Source of the DNA: Caldilineaceae bacterium | GTDB lineage: Bacteria > Chloroflexota > Anaerolineae > Caldilineales > Caldilineaceae | DNA: 64,000 bases | Reading direction: 5' to 3' | NCBI GenBank assembly: GCA_020846635.1 | Contig: JADLDO010000028.1 | Span: 1 to 64,000, forward strand | Shown here: one piece after another, positions 36,235 to 44,595 of the stretch | How positions within the stretch are numbered: position 1 is the stretch's first letter | How the letters are laid out: every line of letters starts with the position of its first letter | The notes under the pieces: generated by a model | The model's input: only the letters and a program-made list of their open reading frames with translations | Database searches by the model: none | Told to the model about the DNA's origin: nothing | Translations under genes and position numbers: made by a program

Positions 36235-37476
36235 ATGCTCGACGTGACCAATATACGCCGCCAGTTTCCAGCCCTACAGGAGTCCTACAACGGTCGCCCT
36301 GCCATCTTCTTTGACAATCCGGGAGGCACGCAAGTGCCGCAGCAGGTCATCGGCGCGATGGTGGACTGTCTCACCCGGCGCAATGCCAACACCCACGGGC
36401 TTTTCGAGACGAGCGCCCGCGCCGATGCCATTATTGAGGGCGCACGCCAAGCCGCCGCCGACTTGTTGGGTGCCCAGCCGGATGAAATCGTCTTTGGCAA
36501 CAACATGACCTCCCTGACCTTTCACCTCAGCCGCTCACTTGCGCGCGAAATTCGCCCCGGTGACGAAATTGTCGTGACACGGCTGGACCATGATGCCAAT
36601 GTTGCGCCGTGGATGGCGCTGGCACGCGATACGGGCGCGGCGATCCAGGTGGTGGATATAGACTTGGAGAATTGCACGCTGGATATGGATCAGCTTCAAT
36701 CGCTCCTCTCGACCCGCACCAAGCTCGTGGCAGTCGGCTATGCCAGCAACTTGACGGGGACCATCAACGATGTCAAGACCATCACGGAATGGGCACACCA
36801 GGCCGGTGCGCTCTGCTTTGTCGATGCGGTGCAATATGCGCCCCACGGTCTGATCGATGTCAAGGAGATTGGCTGCGATTTCCTGGCGTGCAGCGCCTAC
36901 AAGTTCTTTGGCCCCCATGTGGGTATTCTCTATGGCAAAGCCGAACATCTAGCCCGCCTCCACGCCTATAAGGTGCGTCCTGCCTCCGATGCCGCACCCG
37001 ACAAGTGGGAGACCGGCACCAAGAACCACGAAGGGCTCGCCGGGGTCACAGCCGCGATTGATTATCTGGCCGAATTGGGTTCAGCCTATGGCCGCGTGCC
37101 CTTTAGCGCGCCACGTCGCGAGAAACTCACGGCAGCGTGGGTGGAAATTGAAGCCTATGAACAGATGCTAATCGAGCGGCTGATCGGGGGTATCGAAGTG
37201 ATCAATGGGGTGCGTATCTACGGCATCAGCCAGCGCGCCGATTGGAAATCGCGCGTGGCGACCGTCTCTATCCGCAAGGAAGGCACAACCCCAGAGCAGT
37301 TAGCCAGTGCCCTGGCGGCTGAAAATATCTTTGCGTGGGATGGAAACTCCTATGCGCTCAATTTGAGCGAGGCGTTGGGCGTAGAGGAAAGCGGCGGGCT
37401 GCTGCGGCTGGGCCTCGTCCACTACAACACGCTCGATGAGATCGAGCGCTGTTTGCGGGTGATTGAAAGAATGTAG
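36235..37476 (+). CDS. cysteine desulfurase-like class V aminotransferase
   Basis: A 413-residue PLP enzyme of fold type I. The PLP lysine lies in CSAYKFFGPHVGILYG, the aspartate in LCFVDAVQYAPHGLID and the phosphate-binding part in FGNNMTSLTFHLSRSL. The layout (IRRQFPAL at the start, FFDNPGGTQVPQQVI) matches the TIGR01976-type 'cysteine desulfurase family protein' better than IscS or SufS. Substrate and role are unproven; no Fe-S assembly genes are nearby. The start ATG is about 20 bp after the sppA hairpin. Confidence 0.85.
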   Translation: MLDVTNIRRQFPALQESYNGRPAIFFDNPGGTQVPQQVIGAMVDCLTRRNANTHGLFETSARADAIIEGARQAAADLLGAQPDEIVFGNNMTSLTFHLSRSLAREIRPGDEIVVTRLDHDANVAPWMALARDTGAAIQVVDIDLENCTLDMDQLQSLLSTRTKLVAVGYASNLTGTINDVKTITEWAHQAGALCFVDAVQYAPHGLIDVKEIGCDFLACSAYKFFGPHVGILYGKAEHLARLHAYKVRPASDAAPDKWETGTKNHEGLAGVTAAIDYLAELGSAYGRVPFSAPRREKLTAAWVEIEAYEQMLIERLIGGIEVINGVRIYGISQRADWKSRVATVSIRKEGTTPEQLASALAAENIFAWDGNSYALNLSEALGVEESGGLLRLGLVHYNTLDEIERCLRVIERM

Positions 37477-37544
37477 TCGGCTTGACGACTGCGTTTCATA
37501 ACCATGATCAGCCGCTCAAGATGGGCGTTATACAGATTCTATCC

Positions 37545-37933
37545 TGCAGTGCCTCTAATACGGCTTGAGGATTCTTGGCAATCACGCGCAGCTAGTTCTT
37601 GGCTGCACTGTCGGACATACTCACGCCCTGCTCCCAATCGCGTATGGTTCCCAGCGGCACTTGGAACTGTTCGGCGAATTGCTCTTGGGTCATGTGCAGC
37701 TTTTGGCGGATTTCCTTGAGGCTGGGAATACGGCTCTCTCTGAGCTCCTCATCTGTCAATAGCACAGTGTCCGGGTCGGACAACGCCGCCGCAGTGATCT
37801 CTTCTTCGGTAAGCGCGTCAAATCTCGCCCAATCAGTTTTACCCTTAAGAGGGCGTGTTGTGCCATCAGGCATCTCCTAGACAAACTTGCCCATAGCCAC
37901 GCGCCTAACGGTTATCATATTCTCGCTGCTCAT
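37545..37933 (-). pseudogene. broken BrnA/XRE-type antitoxin gene
   Basis: The open part (37592-37873, 93 codons) has the antitoxin N-terminus KTDWARFDALTEEEITAAAL and a helix-turn-helix (IRQKLHMTQEQFAEQFQVPL, then GTIRDWEQG). It stops at TAG where relatives have Tyr. Past that stop the same frame still reads LRVIAKNPQAVLEALQ, the expected family ending, so the stop is a nonsense mutation. Upstream, the frame from ATG 37933 (MSSENMITVRRVAMGKFV) is also cut by TAG before MPDGTT, although 37873 could be a true start with AGGAG directly before it. Truncation of the last helix probably impairs function. Confidence 0.7.
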
Positions 37934-37985
37934 TTTTCCTCACATTCCGGGCGGAAATAATGCGCCGTTTGTTGGCTCGACGGGT
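37905..37985 (-). pseudogene. BrnT toxin C-terminal relic
   Basis: The minus-strand frame reads RRANKRRIISARNVRKNEQR then EYDNR and a stop. This matches the C-terminus of BrnT ribonuclease toxins (pattern RIISAR.....E...Y). A TAG closes the frame just upstream, next to the end of the cyclic-di-AMP receptor gene, so the catalytic part is gone. Its stop overlaps the possible ATG 37933 start of the antitoxin, the normal brnT-brnA arrangement. Confidence 0.7.
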
Positions 37986-37990
37986 CTAAG

Positions 37991-38320
37991 TTACACCTTC
38001 TCGAAATGCTCCACATTCAACACGAAAATCGTTGCGCCGCCCATGCGCTTTTCGACAGGCGTGGGGATATGCACTTCGCCTGGCTCCATGACGGGGGGCA
38101 GCGGCGTTACATATTGGATGCGGTCGGGGCAGCTTTCGCGCACGATGCTCAGGACTTCTTCCACTTTAGGATCATCCACGCCCACAAAAACTGTCGTGTT
38201 GCCAATGCGTAAAAAGCCGCCCGATGAGGCAGTCACCGTCGCCGAATAGCCGCGCCGCGCCAGCCGGTCCAGCAAGTTACGGCTGTCGTCACTGTTGATA
38301 ATCGCCATGACCAGTTTCAT
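37991..38320 (-). CDS. darA: cyclic-di-AMP receptor (DarA/PstA family, PII-like)
   Basis: A 109-residue PII-like trimer protein (DUF970). Conserved blocks are MAIINSDDSRNLLDRLARRG, YSATVTASSGGFLRIGNTT and PVEKRMGGATIFVLNVEHFEKV. In Firmicutes this family binds c-di-AMP without a known enzymatic activity. It follows tmk by three bases, the same pairing as in Bacillus and relatives (tmk-darA), which supports the assignment. Its last codons adjoin the BrnT relic. Confidence 0.9.
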   Translation of the reverse strand: MKLVMAIINSDDSRNLLDRLARRGYSATVTASSGGFLRIGNTTVFVGVDDPKVEEVLSIVRESCPDRIQYVTPLPPVMEPGEVHIPTPVEKRMGGATIFVLNVEHFEKV

Positions 38321-38323
38321 GGA

Positions 38324-39001
38324 TCACTCCTTTTGAACGATTGAGTTACCCGCGACCCCACGCGCGGCGGGTGGCTTTGTGGCGATCAGGGCTTGCAGGC
38401 GCGTGAGGATCGCGCCATGAATCTCCTCAATGGATTGCGCTGCGTCAATTACAAGCCAGCGGTCTGGTTCTGCCTCGGCCAATGCCAAGTAACCTAACCG
38501 TACCGCCTGATGAAAGGCCAACGCCTTATCTTCCATACGGTTCCACTCGTCGACACTGCCCACTTGCTTGCGTAACAGCCCCTCACGCACGTCAATATCC
38601 AAATAGATGGTTAAGTGAGGCGTCAGGCCACCTGTGGCATAGTCGGCCAAAAGGCGCAGAGGGGCCAGCGGCTGCCCATGCCCATAGCCCTGGTAGGCCA
38701 ATGTGCTGTCCGCATAGCGATCACACAGGACCAACTGCCCGGCTGCGAGTGCCGGGCGGATCACCTGATCTACAAGTTGGGCGCGCGCGGCATGAAAGAG
38801 CAGCGTCTCGGCGCGCGGGCTCATCTCGGTGCGCGCGGGGTCTAGTAATATGGCGCGCACCGCGTTGCCGATGGCAGTGCCACCGGGTTCACGCGTGACC
38901 AATACGGGCACATTCTGGGCCTCAAGCGCAGCGGCAAGCCGACGGATCTGCGTCGACTTGCCGCTGCCTTCCGGCCCCTCGAAGGTAACGAAGAGGGACA
39001 C
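38324..39001 (-). CDS. tmk: thymidylate kinase
   Basis: The enzyme phosphorylates dTMP to dTDP. The 225-residue protein has the P-loop GPEGSGKST (9-17), the DR[YH] motif in LVLCDRYADSTLAYQGYG and the lid region further on (RKQVGSVDEWNRMEDKALAF). The last 15 residues extend past the family core. It is transcribed with darA; the R3H protein gene lies 20 bases upstream, so all three may share a transcript. Confidence 0.95.
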   Translation of the reverse strand: MSLFVTFEGPEGSGKSTQIRRLAAALEAQNVPVLVTREPGGTAIGNAVRAILLDPARTEMSPRAETLLFHAARAQLVDQVIRPALAAGQLVLCDRYADSTLAYQGYGHGQPLAPLRLLADYATGGLTPHLTIYLDIDVREGLLRKQVGSVDEWNRMEDKALAFHQAVRLGYLALAEAEPDRWLVIDAAQSIEEIHGAILTRLQALIATKPPAARGVAGNSIVQKE

Positions 39002-39021
39002 GATATAATTACCACTCTAGC

Positions 39022-40869
39022 TTATTTGCGAAAGATGCGTACCCGGCGATAGGGTTCACGCCCATAGCTGTGGCTGATGAGGTTGGCCGCACGCGCCAGT
39101 TGGTGTTGCTGGCTGCGAATGGCTGCTGACCGGGGGAGCAGTTCTGCATCGGATGAACCATTGAGCACCTTTTGGATGCCTTCCTGGGTTTCGCGCATCG
39201 CCTCGGTAAAGACATCAATGGGGTCGGATGGCATATGGAAGATATTTGCCAGCGACTGCTCCATTTGTGTCACCGTGTTGCTGCGCAAGATGTAGATCGG
39301 CACGCTGCGCCGTTCCGCATCGATCAACGGCTGCGGCTGCTGGCGATAGTAGTTCTTGAGCGTCATGACCACATCCGCCGCGTTCAGATTATCTACAATC
39401 ACCACCGGTACGTTGAGACTGGCCGCGGCGGAACGCAGCCGGTTCTGACCGATGCCATAGGGAAAGATACGCACAGGCTTGCCCGCCGGCGGCGCTTCAG
39501 CGCCCTCTGCGCGCGGCTCCGCAACAAGCTCGCCCACACTACTCCAATCGGTGTCTGCCAAGTCATTGCGCCGGCTCTCGCCATTGCCGGCATGCGTGCG
39601 GCCCTCACGACTATCGCGGTAGCCGCGTGGTTCGCCATAGCCGCGCGGTTCGCTGCCGCGCGGGTCGCCATAGGCGCGGCTGTCCCCATAGCCACGGGTT
39701 TCGGTGCTGTCGCCATATTCACGGTCGCGGCGGCGACGTCCTCCACGGTCGTTCCCTTGATCCGGATATTGGCCGCGGCCGGTTTCGCTGCCTCGCTCCA
39801 CGTGCAGCTCACCCTTCTCGTCGAGATAGCGCACTTCCGGGATGAGCGGTCGCCCGCGCAGCAGCGCATCCACCGATGCGCCGACATCGTGATGGATCAC
39901 CATGCGCTGGCGATCCTGAATCTCGATCAGGACGCTAAAAGTGGGAGGCGCTTTGCGCTCCAGCACGCTCTTTTGGGTGCCGCGACGGCGTGCTTCCTCG
40001 TCGGAAAGCGTTACGGACTCGATCCCACCCACAAGATCGCTCAGGGTCGGGTTCATCAGCAGGTTTTCCAACGAGTTGCCGTGGGCAGTGCCAATCAGTT
40101 GTACACCGCGCTCGGCAATGGTGCGTGCCGCAATGGCTTCCAGTTCGCGCCCGATTTCATCAATAATGATCACCTGGGGCATGTGGTTTTCCACAGCCTC
40201 GATCATCACCTCATGCTGCAACGAAGGATTGGGCACCTGCATGCGCCGCGAACGGCCAATCGCCGGGTGGGGAATGTCGCCATCCCCGGCAATTTCGTTG
40301 CTGGTATCGACAATCACCACGCGCTTCTGATCGCCGCGCACGCGCGCCGCTTCACGCAGAAGGGTGGTCTTGCCGACGCCGGGTCGCCCCAAGAGCAAGA
40401 TGCTCTTATCACTGGTAACGATATCTTTGATAATGTCGATGGTGCCATAGACGGCGCGCCCCACACGACAAGTTAAACCGATAATGTCACCACGCCGGTT
40501 GCGGATGGCGGAGATACGGTGCAGCGTGCGTTCGATGCCTGCACGATTGTCCGCGCCAAAGGCACCGACCCTGGTGATGGCCTGTTGCAGATCCTCATTG
40601 GTTATCTCCGTCTCGCTCAGGTACGCTTCGCCTGTGCCAAAGCGCGCTTCAGGCAGGCGTCCGAGGTCGAGTACCACCTCGATCAAATCGGCCAAACGCT
40701 CTTCACGCTGGAGCGCAGCGCGAATTCGTTCGGGCAGGATGCTGAGAAGTAGATCTAGGTCATCTGTGATCTGGAGAGTTGTCATATTGTCGTCGCCGGT
40801 GGACGAAGGATCTTCGCCTAAATGATTAGAACTGTCCGATTCGAGTTGATCCAAAAGCACGTTAGTCAT
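39022..40869 (-). CDS. R3H-domain AAA ATPase (Ycf45/SpoIIIAA-like)
   Basis: A 615-residue single-strand nucleic-acid-binding ATPase of the Ycf45 type. Walker A is GRPGVGKT (about residues 161-168), Walker [14 protein letters not shown], and the C-terminus carries the R3H-like end [17 protein letters not shown]. Between them lies a low-complexity region of Arg, Gly, Tyr, Asp and Glu ([20 protein letters not shown] and more). The N-terminal PilT/SpoIIIAA-like domain starts near [20 protein letters not shown]. Its role in bacteria is poorly known. ATG 40869 is chosen; ATG 40785 is the other option. Confidence 0.82.
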   Translation of the reverse strand: MTNVLLDQLESDSSNHLGEDPSSTGDDNMTTLQITDDLDLLLSILPERIRAALQREERLADLIEVVLDLGRLPEARFGTGEAYLSETEITNEDLQQAITRVGAFGADNRAGIERTLHRISAIRNRRGDIIGLTCRVGRAVYGTIDIIKDIVTSDKSILLLGRPGVGKTTLLREAARVRGDQKRVVIVDTSNEIAGDGDIPHPAIGRSRRMQVPNPSLQHEVMIEAVENHMPQVIIIDEIGRELEAIAARTIAERGVQLIGTAHGNSLENLLMNPTLSDLVGGIESVTLSDEEARRRGTQKSVLERKAPPTFSVLIEIQDRQRMVIHHDVGASVDALLRGRPLIPEVRYLDEKGELHVERGSETGRGQYPDQGNDRGGRRRRDREYGDSTETRGYGDSRAYGDPRGSEPRGYGEPRGYRDSREGRTHAGNGESRRNDLADTDWSSVGELVAEPRAEGAEAPPAGKPVRIFPYGIGQNRLRSAAASLNVPVVIVDNLNAADVVMTLKNYYRQQPQPLIDAERRSVPIYILRSNTVTQMEQSLANIFHMPSDPIDVFTEAMRETQEGIQKVLNGSSDAELLPRSAAIRSQQHQLARAANLISHSYGREPYRRVRIFRK

Positions 40870-41164
40870 TCTATCTATTACTATAATCCTCTTTCTCGGT
40901 TGATTCAGTAATGACACCGCAAATGTGTTCTGGCTCCCAAGGATGCTCGGTTGCAGTCGCCCTAAGCAGTGTCAGAAGGACGGTTGGCCCTGCCTTGTTA
41001 GCGGCATATGCTGTGTACATTGATTCCTATCCTGTATTACTTCCTACTGTATACGTCCTAAGCACATATTCTATATACGTTACGATGAGAGCAGCAGTTC
41101 CTTCACCATGATTTGCTCTACCTCCTTGCTTCTGGACAGCTAAAAAAGGTTGATGACTCCTGAA
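40870..41164. other. intergenic region between the R3H and GNAT-like genes
   Basis: This stretch of nearly 300 bp holds no gene that I can support. An AT-rich part around 41040-41090 with TATATACG/CTATATAC could carry a promoter for the R3H gene. A six-base T-run on the minus strand (41141-41146) follows the GNAT-like gene but has no hairpin in front. Confidence 0.3.
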
Positions 41165-42307
41165 CTACAGCAGATCGGCTTGCGCCGCGGGATGAACACC
41201 TACGCGCCGCACAGGCGGATCACCTCCATTGCCCTTCGTTACACCGGCATCTATCAGCACGCGTGAACGAGGCAGAGGGCTCTCTGGCGGGGTAGGTAGA
41301 ATAAAAGGCGCACCGATTACCGGAGCCGTTCGCTTCAAGATTACTGACGGTTCCAGGGCTAGCTCGCGCACCCACTGCATGACCGGCCTGACCATCTTGG
41401 CGCGGTCGGTGATGGGCGCAAAGCCGTAATCCGATAACAGCGTGCCCAAACTCCCATGATAATCACAGACACCCACATAGACGGGCTGGTTGACACTGCG
41501 CTGGACATCCTCTTGGGCAATCGTCGCCAGGCTGTGACGTACCAGTTGATGCACCACATGGCTGTCTGGGTTATAGAAGTCGGCCCAGAGTTGCAGCCAG
41601 TAGCCGCGCTGCCCATAGACAATCTGCACAGCCCCCACCACATCGCCGCGCTGCTCCAGCACAAAACTGCTGGACGCGCCTACTTGCCACCAATCCAAAA
41701 TCGGCGGCTTGACGGGCGTCGGACCATCGACACCTTCTGCCACCTGCACGCTTTGCGGCACGACACGCGTGTATAGCTGCCGCAGAGCCCACTCATCGGC
41801 CTTTGTCTGCGGACGGATATTGGTCGGGTTGGGATGTGGGTAGGTGGTTAACTCGTGGCGCGCCAAACGCCAAATACTTTGACGAGCATAGGTGCGGAAT
41901 CCTACATGGCTAAAGGTATTGACCGGCAATGGCTGGTCAGGCACATCTACATAAATACGCGTAATCTGTTGCTGCGCTGCCACAGCATTGTAATAAGAAA
42001 GCAGTTTTTCCCAGATAACAGGATGGCCGCGCGCAGCATCAAGCCCAGGCGCGAGGCTGGTAATCTCCGCTTCGGGCCGCCCAGGCCGCTTTTGCACTTG
42101 CAAATAGCCTATCCCCACCAAGCCATGCCCCTGCTGGCGCAAGACGTAGGTGGTGACTTTGGCATCATTCCAGGGAATGATCGCCGAAAGCGACGCCCAA
42201 ATCGCAGATTGCGGTTGTAACAAAGACTGAACCACGTCCAGTTTTGTCGATTGGCGACCCAAACGTTGGATCAAAACAATGTCACCAAATTGGAACGGGC
42301 GAATCAC
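41165..42307 (-). CDS. GNAT-fold-like protein, large
   Basis: About 380 residues with two halves that each resemble an N-acetyltransferase fold: RPFQFGDIVLIQRLG near the start, YVLRQQGHGLVGIGYLQV, then a second unit (IRPQTKADEWALRQLYTRV, FVLEQRGDVVGAVQIVYGQ). The acetyl-CoA loop is not clear in either half, so enzymatic function is uncertain. GTG at 42307 is preferred (AGGAG 11 nt upstream); a TTG at 42382 also opens the frame. The tail is Pro/Val/Arg-rich. It lies at the distal end of the glycan cluster, next to a second GNAT protein. Confidence 0.6.
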   Translation of the reverse strand: MIRPFQFGDIVLIQRLGRQSTKLDVVQSLLQPQSAIWASLSAIIPWNDAKVTTYVLRQQGHGLVGIGYLQVQKRPGRPEAEITSLAPGLDAARGHPVIWEKLLSYYNAVAAQQQITRIYVDVPDQPLPVNTFSHVGFRTYARQSIWRLARHELTTYPHPNPTNIRPQTKADEWALRQLYTRVVPQSVQVAEGVDGPTPVKPPILDWWQVGASSSFVLEQRGDVVGAVQIVYGQRGYWLQLWADFYNPDSHVVHQLVRHSLATIAQEDVQRSVNQPVYVGVCDYHGSLGTLLSDYGFAPITDRAKMVRPVMQWVRELALEPSVILKRTAPVIGAPFILPTPPESPLPRSRVLIDAGVTKGNGGDPPVRRVGVHPAAQADLL

Positions 42308-42503
42308 CGACTGGTCAACTCCTGGTAGGAAGGGCGTTCCCCGCCTCTTGATTCCAGCACCTGTTAATCTACATGGTAACAACCATTAACTGCTGCATAC
42401 ATTCTACTAAAGGTAGAGACGCTTAGCAAGTAATCTAAGATACACTTTTTTATGTAAAATAGAGCAGCCCTTTTTCTCGAAGGCAGTGCAAAATCAGCAA
42501 AAA

Positions 42504-42527
42504 TGGGGATAACTCTGGGGATAACTC
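42504..42527. repeat. tandem 12-bp repeat TGGGGATAACTC
   Basis: Two exact copies of TGGGGATAACTC follow each other upstream of the GNAT-like gene. On the minus strand each reads GAGTTATCCCCA, which contains TTATCCCCA. It may be a regulatory site. Confidence 0.6.
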
Positions 42528-42595
42528 GCTGTAAAGAGGAAAACTCTACAATAAGCGCGACAAGATCGGCTGGCTCAAGGCTGCTGCGTGCCCAC

Positions 42596-42623
42596 AAAAG
42601 TGACGCCTATCATCCGAAGTCAC
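42596..42623 (-). terminator. weak terminator after the second GNAT gene
   Basis: GTGAC and GTCAC form a 5-bp stem with a 14-nt loop. On the minus strand TTTT follows directly. It lies about 20 nt after the stop codon at 42645. Confidence 0.45.
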
Positions 42624-42644
42624 CTGATCCTTCGCTCACTGAGC

Positions 42645-43523
42645 CTATGCTACCGTCAGCCCCAAGACGGCGAGTGACATGCCAATTGGACGGAAGCCCA
42701 GGCCGCGATAGAGGCTTTGTGAGCGGCTGTTGTCGATCTGGGTATTGAGCACCAACACGGAAAAGTCGCCCGCTGCATAGCGGATGGCATCGCTGAGCAA
42801 GGCGCGCCCAATGCCGCGCCCCTGATAGCCTGGAAGCACAGCCAGACGCGCTAACTGCGCTTCACTCTGCGTGTTGGCACAGACCGCGCTGTATCCAACC
42901 ATCTTCCCCTCCCACCAAGCAACCTGCATACGCCCGCGCATCAGCAGCTCAAAGAGATCGCGACGGCCAAAGTGCCAGAGTGGATCAAAGGTTGCCGCAT
43001 CCAAAATGGCAAGCTCATCCAGTTGAGCAGGATGCAGCGGTGTAAAGGAGATCTGCGCCGGAGTGGGCGGCAACGAATGTAAACGGCTGCGTAGACGATC
43101 AAGCTGATAAAACTGCACAGCCTCAACTTGGGTAAAGCCTGCTTCCTTGAGCGCCTTGGAAAGCCAATACTCAGCGCCATAGCAGAGATACTGAACCGGA
43201 TACGGCTCTGCCTGGTCAGCCACAATCACGCGCATCAGCCGCCCCAATTCAACTTCGGGTGAGTGATTGTGCTGGAAGGCAACGGCGCGCAGATGTCCAC
43301 GGGTGGGCGCATGGTCAGGCATGGTGATCGGTCGTTCTTCGACCTGCACACCGACAAAACCCCACGCCTGTCCCTGGCTTGCCTCCTGCCCTACGGCAGC
43401 CGCGCCCCCCGCCAACAGACCAGAGAGATCCTCCATCCCCATGTCCACATAGCGATAGTAGGCATTTTGTAGGAGCTGCTTAACGGCAGTGAAGTGGTTT
43501 GGTGTGGCCCGCTGAAGCTGCAT
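42645..43523 (-). CDS. GNAT-family N-acetyltransferase
   Basis: A 292-residue protein with a clear C-terminal acetyl-CoA motif: LARLAVLPGYQGRGIGRALL, then VLNTQIDNSRSQSLYRGLGF. The N-terminal half (MQLQRATPNHFTAVKQLLQN) is a second, degenerate GNAT-like unit. ATG 43523 is used; the frame runs further upstream through the end of rmlB but that part is not coding. The gene follows rmlB by seven bases, so they form one operon. It may acylate a sugar or a small molecule in the cluster, but the substrate is unknown. Confidence 0.8.
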   Translation of the reverse strand: MQLQRATPNHFTAVKQLLQNAYYRYVDMGMEDLSGLLAGGAAAVGQEASQGQAWGFVGVQVEERPITMPDHAPTRGHLRAVAFQHNHSPEVELGRLMRVIVADQAEPYPVQYLCYGAEYWLSKALKEAGFTQVEAVQFYQLDRLRSRLHSLPPTPAQISFTPLHPAQLDELAILDAATFDPLWHFGRRDLFELLMRGRMQVAWWEGKMVGYSAVCANTQSEAQLARLAVLPGYQGRGIGRALLSDAIRYAAGDFSVLVLNTQIDNSRSQSLYRGLGFRPIGMSLAVLGLTVA

Positions 43524-43530
43524 CGCTGAT

Positions 43531-44565
43531 TTACGGGCGTTCCAGCACCTTGCGGTTGCCATAGACCTGCTGATAGTACTCTTTGAACTCGCCGTTGCGA
43601 ATGGGTTCCCACCACCAGGGGTTCTCCATATACCAACGCGCGGTGGCACGAATCGCTTCCTCGTGGGTGTAATCGGGCTCCCAGCCCAACGCCATGAGCT
43701 TTTGCACATCGAGACAGTAGCGGCGGTCATGGCCCAGCCGATCTTCCACATGACGGATCAGGCTGCTCGGCTTGCCCAGTTCGTCGAGTAGAATCTCCAC
43801 CATTTGCAAATTGGTCATTTCGGTGCCGGTTCCCACGTTGTAGGTGTCGCCAATCACCCCCTGGCGCAGGATCAGATCAACCGCCTGGCAATGATCCAGC
43901 ACAAATTGATAATCGCGCCGCTGCTGTCCATCGCCATAAATGGGCAGTGGTTGGTCATTGAGCGCATTGGTGGCAAAGAGCGGGAGCGCCTTTTCGGGAT
44001 ATTGATAAGGGCCGATGTTGTTGGCTCCGCGGCTGATCGTAATGGGCAGCCCATAGGTGATGAAGTAGGAATTGACGAGATGATCGCCGCCGGCTTTGGA
44101 GGCAGCATAGGGGCTGCGCGGGGCTAAGTTGTCAGTCTCCTTGCTGCGATGCCCACCCTCAATGTGACCATAGACCTCATCGGTGCTGATTTGGTGATAG
44201 CGCAGCTTTCCCGCCTGGCGTGCAGCTTCCAACAAGACATAGGTTCCATAGACATCGGTCTGGATAAACGCATCGGGGTCAAGGATGCTGCGGTCAACAT
44301 GGGTCTCGGCGGCAAAATTGACAATGGTGTCAATGTTGTGTGCAGCAAGCACCTCGCTCACGCGGGCGGCGTCGGCAATATCACCCTGGGCAAAGGCGTA
44401 GCGGTCGGCGTAATTCTCTGCCACATCCTGCAAATTCTGCAACAGCCCGGCATAGGTGAGCTTGTCATAGACGGTGATATGCAGGTCGGGGTATTTCGCC
44501 AACATCCAGCGGACAAAGTTAGAACCAATGAAACCGGCACCGCCGGTTACAAGAAGATGCTGCAC
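43531..44565 (-). CDS. rmlB: dTDP-glucose 4,6-dehydratase
   Basis: RmlB turns dTDP-glucose into dTDP-4-keto-6-deoxyglucose, precursor of rhamnose and other deoxysugars. The 344-residue SDR protein has the NAD loop TGGAGFIGSNF (7-17), the TDEVYGH motif and the catalytic YAASKAGGDH. It starts at GTG, with GGAG about ten bases upstream. RmlA is encoded two genes upstream on the same strand; rmlC and rmlD are not in this window, so the final sugar is open. Confidence 0.95.
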   Translation of the reverse strand: MQHLLVTGGAGFIGSNFVRWMLAKYPDLHITVYDKLTYAGLLQNLQDVAENYADRYAFAQGDIADAARVSEVLAAHNIDTIVNFAAETHVDRSILDPDAFIQTDVYGTYVLLEAARQAGKLRYHQISTDEVYGHIEGGHRSKETDNLAPRSPYAASKAGGDHLVNSYFITYGLPITISRGANNIGPYQYPEKALPLFATNALNDQPLPIYGDGQQRRDYQFVLDHCQAVDLILRQGVIGDTYNVGTGTEMTNLQMVEILLDELGKPSSLIRHVEDRLGHDRRYCLDVQKLMALGWEPDYTHEEAIRATARWYMENPWWWEPIRNGEFKEYYQQVYGNRKVLERP

Positions 44566-44595
44566 GTTTTGTTTTCTCCTAATAGCAACTTAAAT

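Noticed and set aside
37545-37933. Amber recoding (pyrrolysine-like) of the two TAG codons
   Set aside because: All other genes use TAG freely as stop, and the neighbouring BrnT is truncated, so mutation is simpler.
39172-40476. Long plus-strand frame (434 codons) opposite the R3H ATPase
   Set aside because: It mirrors the conserved ATPase codons, is Ala/His-rich and shows no domain or ribosome site.
42504-42527. DnaA boxes / replication origin
   Set aside because: TTATCCCCA differs from TTATCCACA, only two copies exist, and no dnaA, dnaN or gyrase genes are near.
42645-43751. A 368-residue frame including 76 extra N-terminal residues
   Set aside because: The extra part overlaps the 3' end of rmlB in another frame and reads as low-complexity Ser/Arg/Trp. 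The GNAT similarity starts at MQLQRATPN, 43523.
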